Counted from the first letter of the stretch, positions 1-12,578 are shown. The stretch is 64,000 nucleotides of DNA from Lamellibrachia columna (GCA_963662155.1 OY759262.1:66109203-66173202); one strand, 5' to 3'. Made by a program: numbers and translations. The notes: generated by a model not told the origin, from the sequence alone.

Positions 1-62
1 GTGGCCCAGGCAAGGATCGGCACGCGGATGTTATCATCATCTGCCTGCACTCCTAGACCAAT
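1..62 (-). CDS. UBR2: UBR2-like exon, post-RING region, cut by window edge
   Basis: Reads IGLGVQADDDNIRVPILAW on the minus strand and runs off the window. It matches the UBR1/2 block after the RING that contains VGL...DPRVPI..W. The acceptor is a pyrimidine-rich tract ending TTTCTAG at 63-70. It begins in phase 0 if ATT is the first codon. That fits the weaker donor of the preceding exon at 6618, not the stronger one at 6601. Confidence 0.8.
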   Translation of the reverse strand, partial: MGLGVQADDDNIRVPILAWA

Positions 63-324
63 CTAGAAACAAACCAGTCATGTGAATGGTCCCTTCTCAA
101 TTGTATTTTTTCATTCAATTCATGAAAAATTAAACCTACTTAGCAGTAAATTTTTTTCTTCAGTTTTGGTGAAATCATCAGATAAATTATTATATTTTCT
201 CTGACCGGGTCTATCAGAAATGAAATGAATGCAATAGAGCCCAGCAGCAGGCTCTAATGGCCTACAGAGACTTACACTTACTAATGCCCTACAGTTGTAC
301 TTACTAATGCCCTACAGCTAGTTA

Positions 325-2086
325 CACTTCTCCCTTCTCCCACACTACATATTATTTAAACTACTCACACACTACATATTACTTAAACTACTCTCACACT
401 ACATATTACTTAGACTACTCCCACACTACATATTACTTAGACTACTCCCACACTACATATTACTTAGACTACTCCCACACTACATATTACTTAGACTACT
501 CACACACTACATATTACTTAAACTACTCTCACACTACATATTACTTAGACTACTCACACACTACATATTACTTAGACTACTCCCACACTACATATTACTT
601 AAACTACTCCCACACTACATATTACTTAGACTACTCCCACACTACATATTATTTAAACTACTCACACACTACATATTACTTAAACTACTCTCACACTACA
701 TATTACTTAGACTACTCCCACACTACATATTACTTAGACTACTCCAACACTACATATTACTTAGACTACTCCCACACTACATATTACTTAAACTACTCCC
801 ACACTACATATTACTTAGACTACTCACACACTACATATTATTTAAACTACTCCCACACTACATATTACTTAGACTACTCCCACACTACATATTACTTAAA
901 CTACTCCCACACTACATATTACTTAGACTACTCCCACACTACATATTACTTAGACTACTCCCAAACTACATATTACTTAGACTACTCCCACACTACATAT
1001 TACTTAAACTACTACTCCCACACTACATATTACTTAAACTACTCCCACACTACATATTACTTAGACTACTCCCACACTACATATTACTTAGACTACTCCC
1101 ACACTACATATTACTTAAACTACTCCCACACTACATATTACTTAGACTACTCACACACTACATATTATTTAAACTACTCCCACACTACATATTACTTAGA
1201 CTACTCCCACACTACATATTACTTAAACTACTCCCACACTACATATTACTTAGACTACTCCCACACTACATATTACTTAGACTACTCCCACACTACATAT
1301 TACTCAAACTACTCCCACACTACATATTACTTAGACTACTCCCACACTACATATTAATTAGACTACTCACACACTACATATTACTTAGACTACTCCCACA
1401 CTACATATTATTTAAACTACTCCCACACTACATATTACTTAGACTACTCCCACACTATATATTACTTAGACTACTCACACACTACATATTACTTAGACTA
1501 CTCCCACACTACATATTACTTAGACTACTCCCACACTACATATTACTTAGACTACTCCCACACTACATATTACTTAAACTACTCCCACACTACATATTAC
1601 TTAGACTACTCCCACACTACATATTACTTAGACTACTCACACACTACATATTACTTAGACTACTCACACACTACATATTACTTAGACTACTCACACACTA
1701 CATATTACTTAGACTACTCCCACACTACATATTACTTAGACTACTCCCACACTACATTATTACTTAGACTACTCACACACTACATATTATTTAAACTACT
1801 CCCACACTACATATTACTTAGACTACTCCCACACTACATATTACTTAGACTACTCCCACACTACATATTACTTAGACTACTCCCACACTACATATTACTT
1901 AGACTACTCCCACACTACATATTACTTAGACTACTCACACACTACATATTACTTACACTACTCCCAAACTACATATTATTTAAACTACTCCCACACTACA
2001 TATTACTTAGACTACTCCCACACTACATATTACTTAGACTACTCCCACACTACATATTACTTAGACTACTCCCACACTACATATTA
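325..2086. repeat. 27-bp minisatellite, about 65 copies
   Basis: The unit is built on ACACTACATATTACTTAGAC with an ACTACTC(C/A)C spacer. Copies differ mainly at TTAG/TTAA and CCC/CAC. The array lies in the intron between the exons at 6618 and 62. It lacks G almost completely on the plus strand. Confidence 0.95.
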
Positions 2087-2228
2087 GTAGGTGCTAATTC
2101 TGCTAAATATTTCAATTATTAAATGCAACTCAGTCATATGTTGCCACCACAAAGCATAAGAGAAATAGGAATTTGCTACGTAGTTCTCATAAACTGCGTG
2201 AACTATGTCATGGAATGTATGCAAATAT

Positions 2229-3722
2229 GAAACATACAGCAGCAGACTGTATATACAGCAGCAGACTGTATATACAGCAGCAGGCTCTGCATACAGCAGG
2301 AGGCTCTACATACGGCAGCAGGCTCTGCATACGGCAGCAGGCTCTACATACGGCAGCAGGCTCTGCATACGGCAGCAGGCTCTACATACGGCAGCAGGCT
2401 CTACATACGGCAGCAGGCTCTGCATACAGCAGCACGCTCTGCATACAGCAGCAGGCTCTACATACGGCAGCAGGCTCTACATACGACAGCAGGCTCTACA
2501 TACAGCAGCACGCTCTGCATACAGCAGCAGGCTCTGCATACGGCAGCAGGCTCTGCATACGGCAGCAGGCTCTGCATACGGCAGCAGGCTCTGCATACGG
2601 CAGCAGGCTCTACATACGGCAGCAGGCTCTACATACGGCAGCAGGCTCTGCATACGGCAGCAGGCTCTGCATACGGCAGCAGGCTCTACATACGGCAGCA
2701 GGCTCTACATACGGCAGCAGGCTCTACATACGGCAGCAGGCTCTGCATACGGCAGCAGGCTCTGCATACGGCAGCAGGCTCTGCATATGGCAGCAGGCTC
2801 TGCATACGGCAGCAGGCTCTACATACGGCAGCAGGCTCTACATACGGCAGCAGGCTCTGCATACGGCAGCAGGCTCTACATACGGCAGCAGGCTCTACAT
2901 ACGGCAGCAGGCTCTGCATACGGCAGCAGGCTCTGCATACGGCAGCAGGCTCTGCATACGGCAGCAGGCTCTGCATACTGTAGCAGGCTCTGCATACGGC
3001 AGCAGGCTCTACATACGGCAGCAGGCTCTGCATACGGCAGCAGGCTCTGCATACGGCAGCAGGCTCTGCATACGGCAGCAGGCTCTGCATACGGCAGCAA
3101 GCTCTGCATACGGCAGCAGGCTCTGCATACGGCAGCAGGCTCTGCATAAGGCAGCAGGCTCTGCATACGGCAGCAGGCTCTGCATACGGCAGCAGGCTCT
3201 GCATACGGCAGCAGGCTCTGCATACGGCAGCAGGCTCTGCATACGGCAGCAGGCTCTGCATACGGCAGCAGGCTCTGCATACGGCAGCAGGCTCTGCATA
3301 CGGCAGCAGGCTCTACATATGGCAGCAGGCTCTACATACGGCAGCAGGCTCTACATACGGCAGCAGGCTCTACATACAGCAGCAGCAGGCTCTACTTATG
3401 CAGCAGCAGGCTCTACTTACGGCAGCAGCAGGCTCTACATACAGCAGCAGGCTCTACATACAGCAGCAGCAGGCTCTACTTATGCAGCAGCAGGCTCTAC
3501 TTACGGCAGCAGCAGGCTCTACATACGGCAGCAGGCTCTACTTACGGCAGCAGGCTCTACATACGGCAGCAGGCTCTACATACGGCAGCAGGCTCTACAT
3601 ACGGCAGCAGGCTCTACATACGGCAGCAGGCTCTACTTACAGCAGCAAGCTCTACTTACAGCAGTAGGCTCTACTTACAGCAGCAGGCTCTACTTTCAAT
3701 AGCAGGCTCTACTTACAGCATA
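2229..3722. repeat. 19-bp minisatellite, about 78 copies
   Basis: The unit is CAGCAGGCTCTACATACGG, with CTGCATACGG variants in the centre and CAGCAGCAG expansions near 3380-3520. Open frames of up to 509 codons cross it on both strands, but they are periodic peptides with no domain and I do not treat them as genes. Confidence 0.95.
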
Positions 3723-3827
3723 GGCGTCTGTAGAGAACTTGCGAAGCATCTCCGATATGGAGTCCGAGAAATGTCCACTGAAAACAAAAATGTAGATGCA
3801 CAGTTTATTAGCCGCCACATGCCACAT

Positions 3828-6289
3828 TGTCTCAGTACACCACACCTCACTACACCATACCTCACTACACCACACCTCACTACATCACACCTCACTATGC
3901 CACATTGTCTCACTACACCACACCTCACTACACCATACCTCACTAGACCACACCTCACTACACCACACCTCACTACATCACACCTCACTACACCACACCT
4001 CACTACACCACACCCACTACACCACACCACACCTCACTACACATCTCACTACATCACACCTCATTACATCGCACCTCACTACACCACACCTCACTACACC
4101 ACACCTCACTACACCACACCTCACTACACCACATCTCACTACATCACACCTCACTACTCCACACCTCACTACACCACACCTTACTATGCCACACCTCACT
4201 ACACCACACCTCACTACATCACACCTCACTACACCACACCTCACTATACCACACCTCACTACACCACACCTCACTATACCACACCTCACTATGCCACACC
4301 TCACTATGCCACACCTCACTACGCCACACCTCACTACACCACACCTCACTACATCACACCTCACTACATCACACCTCACTACACCTCACACCACACCTCA
4401 CTACATGACACCTCACCTCACTACATCACACCTCACTACACCACACCTCACATCACTACACCACACCTCACTACATCACACCTCACTACACCACATCTCA
4501 CTACATCACACCTCACTACACCACACCTCAGTACACCTCACCTCACTACATCACACCTCACTACACCACACCTCACTACACCACACCTCACTACACCACA
4601 CCTCACTACATCACACCTCACTACACCACACCTCACTACACCATGCCTCACTACATCACACCTCACTACACCACACCTCACTACATCACACATCACTACA
4701 CCATACCTCACTACACCACACCTCACTACATCACACCTCACTACACCACACCTCACTACATCATACCTCACTACACCATATCTCACTACATCACACCTCA
4801 CTACATCACACCTCACTACACCACACCTCATTACATCAGACCTCACTACACCATATCTCACTACATCACACCTCACTACATCACACCTCACTACACCACA
4901 CATCACTACAACACACCACACCTCACTACATCACACCTCACTACACCACACCTCACATCACTACACCAAACCTCACTACACCACACCTCACTACATCACA
5001 CCTCACTACACCATACCTCACTACATCACACCTCTCTACACCACACCTCACTACATCACACCTCACTACACCATATCTCACTACATCACACCTCACTACA
5101 TCACACCTCACTACACCACACCTCACCTCACTACAACACACCACACCTCACTACATCACACCTCACTACACCACACCTCACATCACTACACCAAACCTCA
5201 CTACACCACACCTCACTACATCACACCTCACTACACCACACCTCACACCACACCTCACTACATCACACCTCACTACACCACACCTCACATCACTACACCA
5301 AACCTCGCTACACCACACCTCACTACATCACACCTCACTACACCACATCTCACTACATCACACCTCACTACACCATACCTCACTACACCACACCTCACTA
5401 CATCACACCTCACTACACCTCACTACACCACACCTCACTACACCACACCTCACTACACCATATCTCACTACATCACACCTCACTACACCACACCTCACTA
5501 CATTACACCTCACTACACCACACCTCTCTACATCACACATCACTACACCACACCTCACTACACCACACCTCACTACATCACACCTCACTACACCACACCT
5601 CACTACACCACACCTCACTACATTACACCTCACTACACCACACCTCTCTGCATCACACATCACTACACCACACCTCACTACACCACACCTCACTACATCA
5701 CACCTCACTACACCACACCTCACTACACCACACCTCACTACATCACACCTCACTACACCACACCTCACTACATCACACCTCACTACACCACACCTCACTA
5801 CACACCTCACTACACCACACCTCACTACATTACACCTCACTACACCACACCTCTCTACATCACACATCACTACACCACACCTCACTACACCACACCTCAC
5901 TACATCACACCTCACTACACCATATCTCACTACATCACACCTCACTACATCACACCTCACTACACCACACCTCACTACATCACACCTCACTACACCATAT
6001 CTCACTACATCACACCTCACTACACCACACCTCACTACACCACACCTCACTACATCACACCTCACTACACCACACCTCACTACACCACACCTCACTACAT
6101 CACACCTCACTACACCACACCTCACTACACCACACCTCACTACATCACACCTCACTACACCATATCTCACTACATCACACCTCACTACACCACACCTCAC
6201 TACATCACACCTCACTACACCACACCTCACTACACCACACCTCACTACATCACACCTCACTACACCATATCTCACTACATCACACCTAT
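3828..6289. repeat. 15-bp minisatellite with higher-order structure, about 160 copies
   Basis: The unit is CTCACTACACCACAC, with ACATCACAC, ACCATAC and ACCATAT variants in recurring larger blocks. Because 15 is a multiple of three, both strands stay open for hundreds of codons (peptides such as TTPHL or VVRCG). These are composition artefacts, not proteins. The plus strand is nearly free of G, so the pre-mRNA would be G/T-rich and C-poor here. Confidence 0.95.
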
Positions 6290-6451
6290 GAAAGTTGATT
6301 ATTTGTCCATCTCTTCCAGTTAAATAATAAGATTCTTATATAAAGTATAGTTACCCAGAGTTCTAAGAGTGTTGGCTTGACGGAGCCTTCTGGACTATTA
6401 GAAAATAACTACTGAGGTATTATGAGAATGTGATAATTCTTGGATGATGCA

Positions 6452-6561
6452 TTGGTCTGGTGTTCGGGTGACATTGGTCTGGTGCTAGGGTGACATTGGT
6501 CTGGTGTTCGGGTGACATTGGTCTGGTGCTAGGGTGACGTTGGTCTGGTGCTAGGGTGACA
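6452..6561. repeat. 22-bp tandem repeat, 5 copies
   Basis: The unit is GACATTGGTCTGGTGCTAGG plus GT, with GTTC variants. It lies about 40 bp downstream (in gene direction) of the donor at 6600. Confidence 0.85.
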
Positions 6562-6617
6562 TGTCTTCACACCAAGATTTCCTGCTTTCTGCCTTCTCAC
6601 CTAGAGTCGTCATACAC

Positions 6618-6712
6618 GTAGTCAAAGAGCAGTTGGAAGTTCTTGGCCACGCTCTCTGCCATCATCTTGGTGATGCTCGACATGGGACACGGCACAAACA
6701 GGTATGCTTCCT
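6618..6712 (-). CDS. UBR2: UBR2-like exon, post-RING region
   Basis: Reads EAYLFVPCPMSSITKMMAES then VAKNFQLLFDY; SSITKMMAESVA matches the family block SIKEMLTTFGTA. The acceptor is GTTCACAG at 6713-6720. Its phase (one base from upstream, two here) agrees with the exon at 7562. The donor at 6618 (TAC|GTGTAT) keeps phase with the exon at 1-62. A consensus-like donor, TCTAG|GTGAG, at 6601 would add 17 nt and break the frame, so the 3' border is uncertain. Confidence 0.75.
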
Positions 6713-7436
6713 CTGTGAACAACAAGTAAGACTGTCAACAACAAGTAAGCCTCCTCTGTGAACAACAAGTAAGACTGTCAACAACAAGTAAGCCTCTTCT
6801 TTGAACAACAAGTAAGCCGGCTTTGTCAACAAGTAAGACTGTCAACAACAAGTAAGCCTCCTCTGTGAACAACAAGTAAGACTGTGAATGACAACAAGTA
6901 AGTCTCCTCTGTGAACAACAAGTAAGACTGTGAACGACAACAAGTAAGCCTCCTCTGTGAACAACAAGTAAGACTGTGAACAACAAGTAAGCCTCCTCTG
7001 TCAACAACAAGTAAGACTATGAATGACAACAAGTAAGCCTCCTCTGTGAACAACAAGTAAGACTGTGAACAACAAGTAAGCCTCCTCTGTCAACAACAAG
7101 TAAGACTATGAATGACAACAAGTAAGCCTCCTCTGTCAACAACAAGTAAGACTGTGAATGACAACAAGTAAGCCTCCTCTGTCAAAAACAACAAGTAAGC
7201 CTCCTCTGTCAACAACAAGTAAGACTGTGAATGACAACAAGTAAGCCTCCTCTGTCAACAACATATAAGATGGTGAACAACAACAACAAGTAAGCCTCCT
7301 CTGTCAACAACATATAAGATGGTGAACAACAACAACAAGTAACCCTCCTCTGTCAACAACAAGTAAGACTGTGAACAACAACAAATAAACCTTCTCTGTC
7401 AACAACAAGTAAACCTCCTGTCAACAACAAGTAATG
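6713..7436. repeat. Minisatellite carrying copies of the 3' splice site of the exon at 6618
   Basis: On the gene strand the units read CTTACTTGTTGTTCACAG followed by AGGAGGCTTAC or TCTTACTTG. The true acceptor is the same TTGTTCACAG followed by AGGAAGCATAC. Unit pairs are about 42-47 bp. The array therefore duplicates the polypyrimidine tract, the AG and the first codons (EEAYL) many times upstream of the exon. Near 7260-7330 some units read ACATATAAGATGG instead. Confidence 0.85.
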
Positions 7437-7561
7437 TTTAACAAACACCATATATTATTTTGCCCATTTCATGACATCTGCTATACCCAATTTACCCTTT
7501 AAATACAAACAGCTTGTAAAACAAAATGGCCATATATAAAAGAAGCTGTCGAACAACGCAC

Positions 7562-7659
7562 CCTGTGACTCTCTGTCCTTCGCCTCCTGGATACTGCTGC
7601 GCACTGTCTTCTGGATGCCGTCCAGCCAGTCGTTGACACTCAGGTCTACCTCCTTCTCT
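7562..7659 (-). CDS. UBR2: UBR2-like exon, linker after RING
   Basis: Reads EKEVDLSVNDWLDGIQKTVR and on to DRESQ; it matches the variable family stretch after the RING (LTQWI..I). The acceptor is GTGTTTCAG at 7660-7668. The donor is CAGG|GTGCGT, weak but phase-compatible with the exon at 6618. It joins the exon at 7884 through a split ACA codon. Confidence 0.8.
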
Positions 7660-7809
7660 CTGAAACACACATCGTCAGTGTCCTTTCACTGTACAGGTGA
7701 CTCGTAATGTTAACTCACATCTATGGTAGTTATATTATGCAGTGTGAGTAGCTGAGTGGGGTGAATACTGCATGTAATGTGACAACATCCAGACACATGT
7801 ACGCAGGTC

Positions 7810-7810
7810 A

Positions 7811-7854
<44 letters not shown>

Positions 7855-7855
7855 G
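7810..7855. repeat. (ACGC)n microsatellite
   Basis: Eleven to twelve uninterrupted ACGC tetranucleotides lie in the intron between the exons at 7884 and 7562. Confidence 0.95.
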
Positions 7856-7883
7856 TACAACTAGAGAGCCAGGAGTGACTCAC

Positions 7884-8051
7884 GTGTTGTTCTTGAGCAA
7901 GGTGCCGAGGTGAGGGATGATGGGCAGGACGCTGTTACTCAGAGTCTCACACAGGGGGCACAGGAACTCCCCCTTGTCGATGTCGTAGCTCACATGGTGG
8001 CGGAACCGCAGAGTGCGACGTCGCTCCTTCGCAAGGATCGCATCAAAGAAC
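7884..8051 (-). CDS. UBR2: UBR2-like exon, end of RING-H2 domain
   Basis: Reads FFDAILAKERRRTLRFRHHV then SYDIDKGEFLCPLCETLSNS and VLPIIP. CPLC supplies the last Cys pair of the RING-H2. SYD..GEFLCPLCE.LSN.V.P is nearly invariant in UBR1/2. The acceptor is TGTTACCAG and the donor AAC AC|GTGAGT. It starts by completing an AGG codon with the exon at 10290. Confidence 0.93.
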
Positions 8052-8407
8052 CTGGTAACATACAACAAGTATTTGAAATAATGATTTAAAGTTTAAAAAT
8101 GAGTACAGCTGCAAAAGCACTGCACTCGCCAACAGGAGGACCAGGGTTTGATTCTCTTACATCCTATAATGAATCAAATAAATTAGACATTTATAACGTA
8201 TATTCCGGTGAAACAAGCTCAAAGACAATAATAATGTTAAAACAGTAAAATATTAGTTAAACTATGTAAAACATGATAAATAAATAAAACGTCCATATCA
8301 TTAATGTCATTGCTGCCATTTACAATGTTACAAAGGCTGCATGAAACAGGTGTGTCTTAAAACCGTCTTCAAAGGGGAAATGGAGTCCACTACTGACCGG
8401 AGAGAAC
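8052..8407. other. Unique AT-rich intron sequence
   Basis: This is intron between the RING exons. I see no coding signal or recognisable element before the 38-bp array starts. Confidence 0.6.
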
Positions 8408-10213
8408 AAGGCATCCCAGTGTCAACCCAGCCACAGTGAAGTAGCAGCACCCACACAGTTCAACCCAGCCACAGTGAAGTAACAGCACCCACACAGTTCA
8501 ACCCAGCCACAGTGAAGTAGCAGCACCCATACAGTTCAACCCAGCCACAGTGAAGTAACAGCACCCATACAGTTCAACCCAGCCTCAGTGTAGTAGCAGC
8601 ACCCATACAGTTCAACCCAGCCACAGTGAAGTAGCGGTACCCATACAGTTCAACCCAGCCACAGTGAAGTAGCAGCACCCATACAGTTCAACCCAGCCAC
8701 AGTGAAGTAACAGCACCCATACAGTTCAACCCAGCCACAGTGAAGTAGCAGCACCCACACAGTTCAATCCAGCCACAGTGAAGTAGCAGCACCCACACAG
8801 TTCAACCCAGCCACAGTGAAGTAACAGCACCCATACAGTTCAACCCAGCCTCAGTGAAGTAGCAGCACCCATACAGTTCAACCCAGCCACAGTGAAGTAG
8901 CAGCACCCATACAGTTCAACCCAGCCACAGTGAAGTAGCAGTACCCATACAGTTCAACCTAGCCAGAGTGAAATAGCAGCACCCATACAGTTCAACCTAG
9001 CCACAGTGAAATAGCAGCACCCATACAGTTAAACCCAGCCACAGTGAAGTAGCAGTACCCATACAGTTCAACCCAGCCACAGTGAAGTAGCAGCACCCAT
9101 ACAGTTCAACCCAGCCACAGTGAAGTAGCAGCACCCACACAGTTCAGCCCAGCCACAGTGAAGTAGCGGCACCCATACAGTTCAACCCAGCCACAGTGAA
9201 GTAGCGGTACCCATACAGTTCAACCCAGCCACAGTGAAGTAGCGGCACCCATACAGTTCAATCCAGCCACAGTGAAGTAGCAGCACCCACATAGTTCAAC
9301 CCAGCCACAGTGAAGTAACAGCACCCATACAGTTCAACCCAGCCTCAGTGAAGTAGCAGCACCCATACAGTTCAACCCAGCCACAGTGAAGTAGCAGTAC
9401 CCATACAGTTCAACCCAGCCACAGTGAAGTAGCAGCACCCATACAGTTCAACCCAGCCACAGTGAAGTAGCAGTACCCATACAGTTCAACCTAGCCACAG
9501 TGAAATAGCAGCACCCATACAGTTCAACCTAGCCACAGTGAAATAGCAGCACCCATACAGTTAAACCCAGCCACAGTGAAGTAGCAGTACCCATACAGTT
9601 CAACCCAGCCACAGTGAAGTAGCAGCACCCATACAGTTCAACCCAGCCACAGTGAAGTAGCAGCACCCATACAGTTCAACCCAGCCAAAGTGAAGTAGCA
9701 GCACCCACACAGTTCAGCCCAGCCACAGTGAAGTAGCGGCACCCATACAGTTCAACCCAGCCACAGTGAAGTAGCGGCACCCATACAGTTCAACCCAGCC
9801 ACAGTGAAGTAAAAGGCACCCATACAGTTCAACCCAGCCACAGTGAAGTAGCGGCACCCATACAGTTCAACCCAGCCACAGTGAAGTAGCAGCACCCACA
9901 CAGTTCAACCCAGCCACAGTGAAGTAACAGCACCCATACAGTTCAACCCAGCCACAGTGAAGTAGCGGCACCCATACAGTTCAACCCAGCCACAGTGAAG
10001 TAGCGGCACCCATACAGTTCAACCGCGCCACAGTGAAGTAGCGGCACCCACACAGTTCAACCCAGCCACAGTGAAGTAGCGGCACCCATACAGTTCAACC
10101 CAGCCACAGTGAAGTAGCGGCACCCATACAGTTCAACCCAGCCACAGTGAAGTAGCAGTACCCATACAGTTCAACCCAGTTACAGGGAAGTAGCGGCACC
10201 CATACAGTTCAAA
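8408..10213. repeat. 38-bp minisatellite, about 47 copies
   Basis: The unit contains CAACCCAGCCACAGTGAAGT followed by AGCAGCACCCATACAGTT. Variants (AACAGC, AGCGGC, AGCAGTACC, CCTCAGTG) recur in blocks; for example the order of variants near 8870-9060 is repeated near 9360-9600. This suggests block duplications of several units. Confidence 0.95.
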
Positions 10214-10289
10214 GGGGTATTGTGGGAGAGTCAACAAACTCGATACAGCGAGATGCTAGCCACAGTGAAGTTAGTGAACATGGAATGAC

Positions 10290-10430
10290 CTCTGCCAACA
10301 GTCGGCGTGCATGATGTGTCCACAGGTAGCAGTGTGAGCACCCACGGGGAGGTCAGCTGAGGTGAACAGGGGGTCGTGTTGCTCCGGGTCTTCAATGACC
10401 TTTCCTCGTGACTTGGACAGCACTGTTGAC
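10290..10430 (-). CDS. UBR2: UBR2-like exon, RING-H2 core
   Basis: Reads STVLSKSRGKVIEDPEQHDP, LFTSADLPVGAHTATC, GHIMHADCWQR. C-G-H-I-M-H-A-D-C is the central Cys-His-His-Cys cluster of the UBR RING-H2. DPLF..ADL..G.H...CGHIMHA.CWQR is diagnostic for UBR1/2. The acceptor is GTGCTTGCAG and the donor CAGAG|GTCATT. Both phases agree with the neighbouring exons. Confidence 0.95.
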
Positions 10431-10544
10431 CTGCAAGCACGGACAGTGGGGAGTGAGGAGTGCGAGTGTGAACTTGTGAGGTATATTCAGGTAATGAAAT
10501 GGTTTGTCTGTGTTGTGACGGATGAATGAGTAATGATCATCTGT

Positions 10545-11627
10545 GAATGAATGGACCAGGACCAATAGTGACTTACTTGTGTATGAATGGGTCATTTGTT
10601 GTGACTTACTTTTGTATGAGTGAAACAAGGACCACTGTGTATTTGTTGTGACTTACTTGTGTATGAATGAAGTGAGGACCATGGTGGGCTTGTTGTGATT
10701 TACTTGTGTATGAGTGAAGCGAGGACCATGGTGCATTCGTTGTGACTTACTTGTGTATGAATGAAGCAAGGACTATGGTGCATGCGTTGTGACTTACTTG
10801 TGTATGAGTGAAGCAAGGACCGTGGTGCATTCATTGTGACTTACTTATGTATGAATGAAGCAAGGACCATGGTGCATTCGTTGTGACTTACTTATTTATG
10901 AATGAAGCAAGGTCCATGGTGCATTCGTTGTGACTTACTTATTTATGAATTAAGCAAGGACCATGGTGCATTCGTTGTGACTTACTTGTGTATGAATGAA
11001 GCAAGGTCCATGGTGCATTCGTTGTGACTTACTTATTTATGAATTAAGCAAGGTCCATGGTGCATTCGTTGTGACTTACTTGTGTATGAATGAAGCAAAG
11101 TCCATGGTGCATTCGTTGTGACTTACTTATTTATGAATTAAGCAAGGACCATGGTGCATTCGTTGTGACTTACTTGTGTATGAATAGGTCAATCGTTGTG
11201 ACTTACTTGTGTATAAATGAAGCTAGGATCATGGTGTGTTCGTTGAGACTTACTTGTGCATGAATGAAGTGAGGACCAAGGGTCATGGTGCATTCGTTGT
11301 CACTTACTTGTGTATGAGTGATGCAAGGACCAAGGGCAATTCGTTGTGACTGACTTGTGTATGAGTGAAGCAAGGACCATGTTGCATTCATTGTGACTTA
11401 ACCGTGTTTGAATGAAGCTAGGACCATGATGAGTTCGTTGTGACTTGCTTGTGTATGAATGAAGCGAGGACCATGGTGCATTCGTTGTGACTTAATTGTG
11501 TATGAATGAAGCAAGGACCATGATGAGTTCGTTGTGACTTACTTGTGTATGAGTGAAGAGAGGACCATGGTGCATTCGTTGTGACTTACTTGTGTATGAA
11601 TGAAGCGAGGACCATGGCGCGTTCGTT
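10545..11627. repeat. 47-bp minisatellite made of an exon end plus its 5' splice site
   Basis: On the gene strand each unit reads about 38 nt of the end of the exon at 11590 (encoding NE.TMVLASFIHK), then GTAAGTCAC, then restarts. The founder copy is the real exon end at 11590-11627. There are about 22 further copies in the intron, and most retain GTAAGT exactly. In the exon frame the site reads CAC AAG TAA, so use of any downstream copy would add a stop codon directly. Confidence 0.93.
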
Positions 11628-11751
11628 GTGCGTGATCTCCTGCTGTTCCTGACAGAGGATGCAGGTCTCTAGCATAACACTAGTCATGGAGGAAACGCTT
11701 CTCTTGGAACCGACCGCAATGGGGAACATGTCAAACTGGGCCACTGACTGG
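11590..11751 (-). CDS. UBR2: UBR2-like exon, start of RING-H2 domain
   Basis: Reads QSVAQFDMFPIAVGSKRSVS, SMTSVMLETCILCQEQQEIT and HNERAMVLASFIHK. CILCQE.QE gives the first Cys pair of the RING-H2. RAMVLA.F..KSTVLSK continues into the exon at 10290. The acceptor is CTGTTTGCAG and the donor CACAA|GTAAGT. Its last 38 nt are the founder unit of the adjoining 47-bp array. Confidence 0.95.
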
Positions 11752-11764
11752 CTGCAAACAGAAT

Positions 11765-12256
11765 AATAATTACTCTACTGCCACTCTACTGCCACTCTAC
11801 TGCCACTCTACTGCCACTCTAATGTCACTCTACTGTCACTCTACTGTGACTCTATTGTAACTCTACTGTGACTCTATTGTGACTCTACTGTCACTCTATT
11901 GTGACTCTACTGTCACTCTACTGTTATTCTACTGTTACTCTACTGTGACTCTACTGTTACTCTACTGTCACTCTACTGTTACTCTACTGTCACTCTACTG
12001 TTACTCTACTGTCACTCTACTGTCACTCTACTGTGACTCTACTGTTACTCTACTGTGACTCTATTGTGACTCTACTGTCACTCTATTGTGACTCTACTGT
12101 TACTCTAATGTCACTCTACTGTTACTCTACTGTCACTCTACTGTTACTCTACTGTCACTCTACTGTTACTCTACTGTCACTCTACTGTTACTCTACTGTC
12201 ACTCTACTGTTACTCTACTGTCACTCTACTGTCACTCTACTGTTACTCTACTGTCA
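11765..12256. repeat. 10-11-bp tandem repeat
   Basis: The unit is CTCTACTGTCA or CTCTACTGTTA, with TGTGA and TGCCA variants. It begins a few bases upstream of the acceptor of the exon at 11590, on the intron side. Confidence 0.93.
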
Positions 12257-12578
12257 TTCTCCTGCAATTAAAGACCGACCAATAAATCTTCACATCTGAA
12301 GGTGAAATAAAAAGTGGTTTGCCAAATTCCTATTTTACACATTTTCTGATGGTAAATATACTACAGCAATACAGATTACAATATACATATTACAATATAC
12401 AGATTACAATATACAGATTACAATATGAAGTGTAACATTGTTAATTTAAATGAACAAGAAATTAAAAAATTTGCGAATTGAGACATTTTAATTATACAAA
12501 ACCCTGTTAACCAATGAAAATCAAAAGTACATTCCCTTTAAACAAATGTGAGTTTGCACATGTGAGATGATTGCCCAC
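12257..12578. other. Intron sequence, mostly unique
   Basis: AT-rich. It includes a short run of ATACAGATTACAAT repeats near 12370-12425. No coding signal. Confidence 0.6.

Noticed and set aside
2173..3702. Open frames of 509 and 314 codons with repeated QQALHTAAGSTYGSRLYIR-like peptides
   Set aside because: They are produced by a 19-bp repeat read in all frames on both strands, with no domain and no codon bias. It is an intronic minisatellite, not a protein.
3771..6323. Open frames of 850, 831 and 551 codons rich in Thr-Pro-His, and minus-strand Val-Arg-Cys frames
   Set aside because: The 15-bp unit lacks stops in several frames, and the peptides are simple translations of CTCACTACACCACAC. 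The VVRCGVV strings are not zinc fingers.
10231..10440. 69-codon minus-strand frame in the RING region
   Set aside because: Wrong frame. The RING sequence with CGHIMHADC is in another frame, bounded by splice sites at 10290 and 10430.
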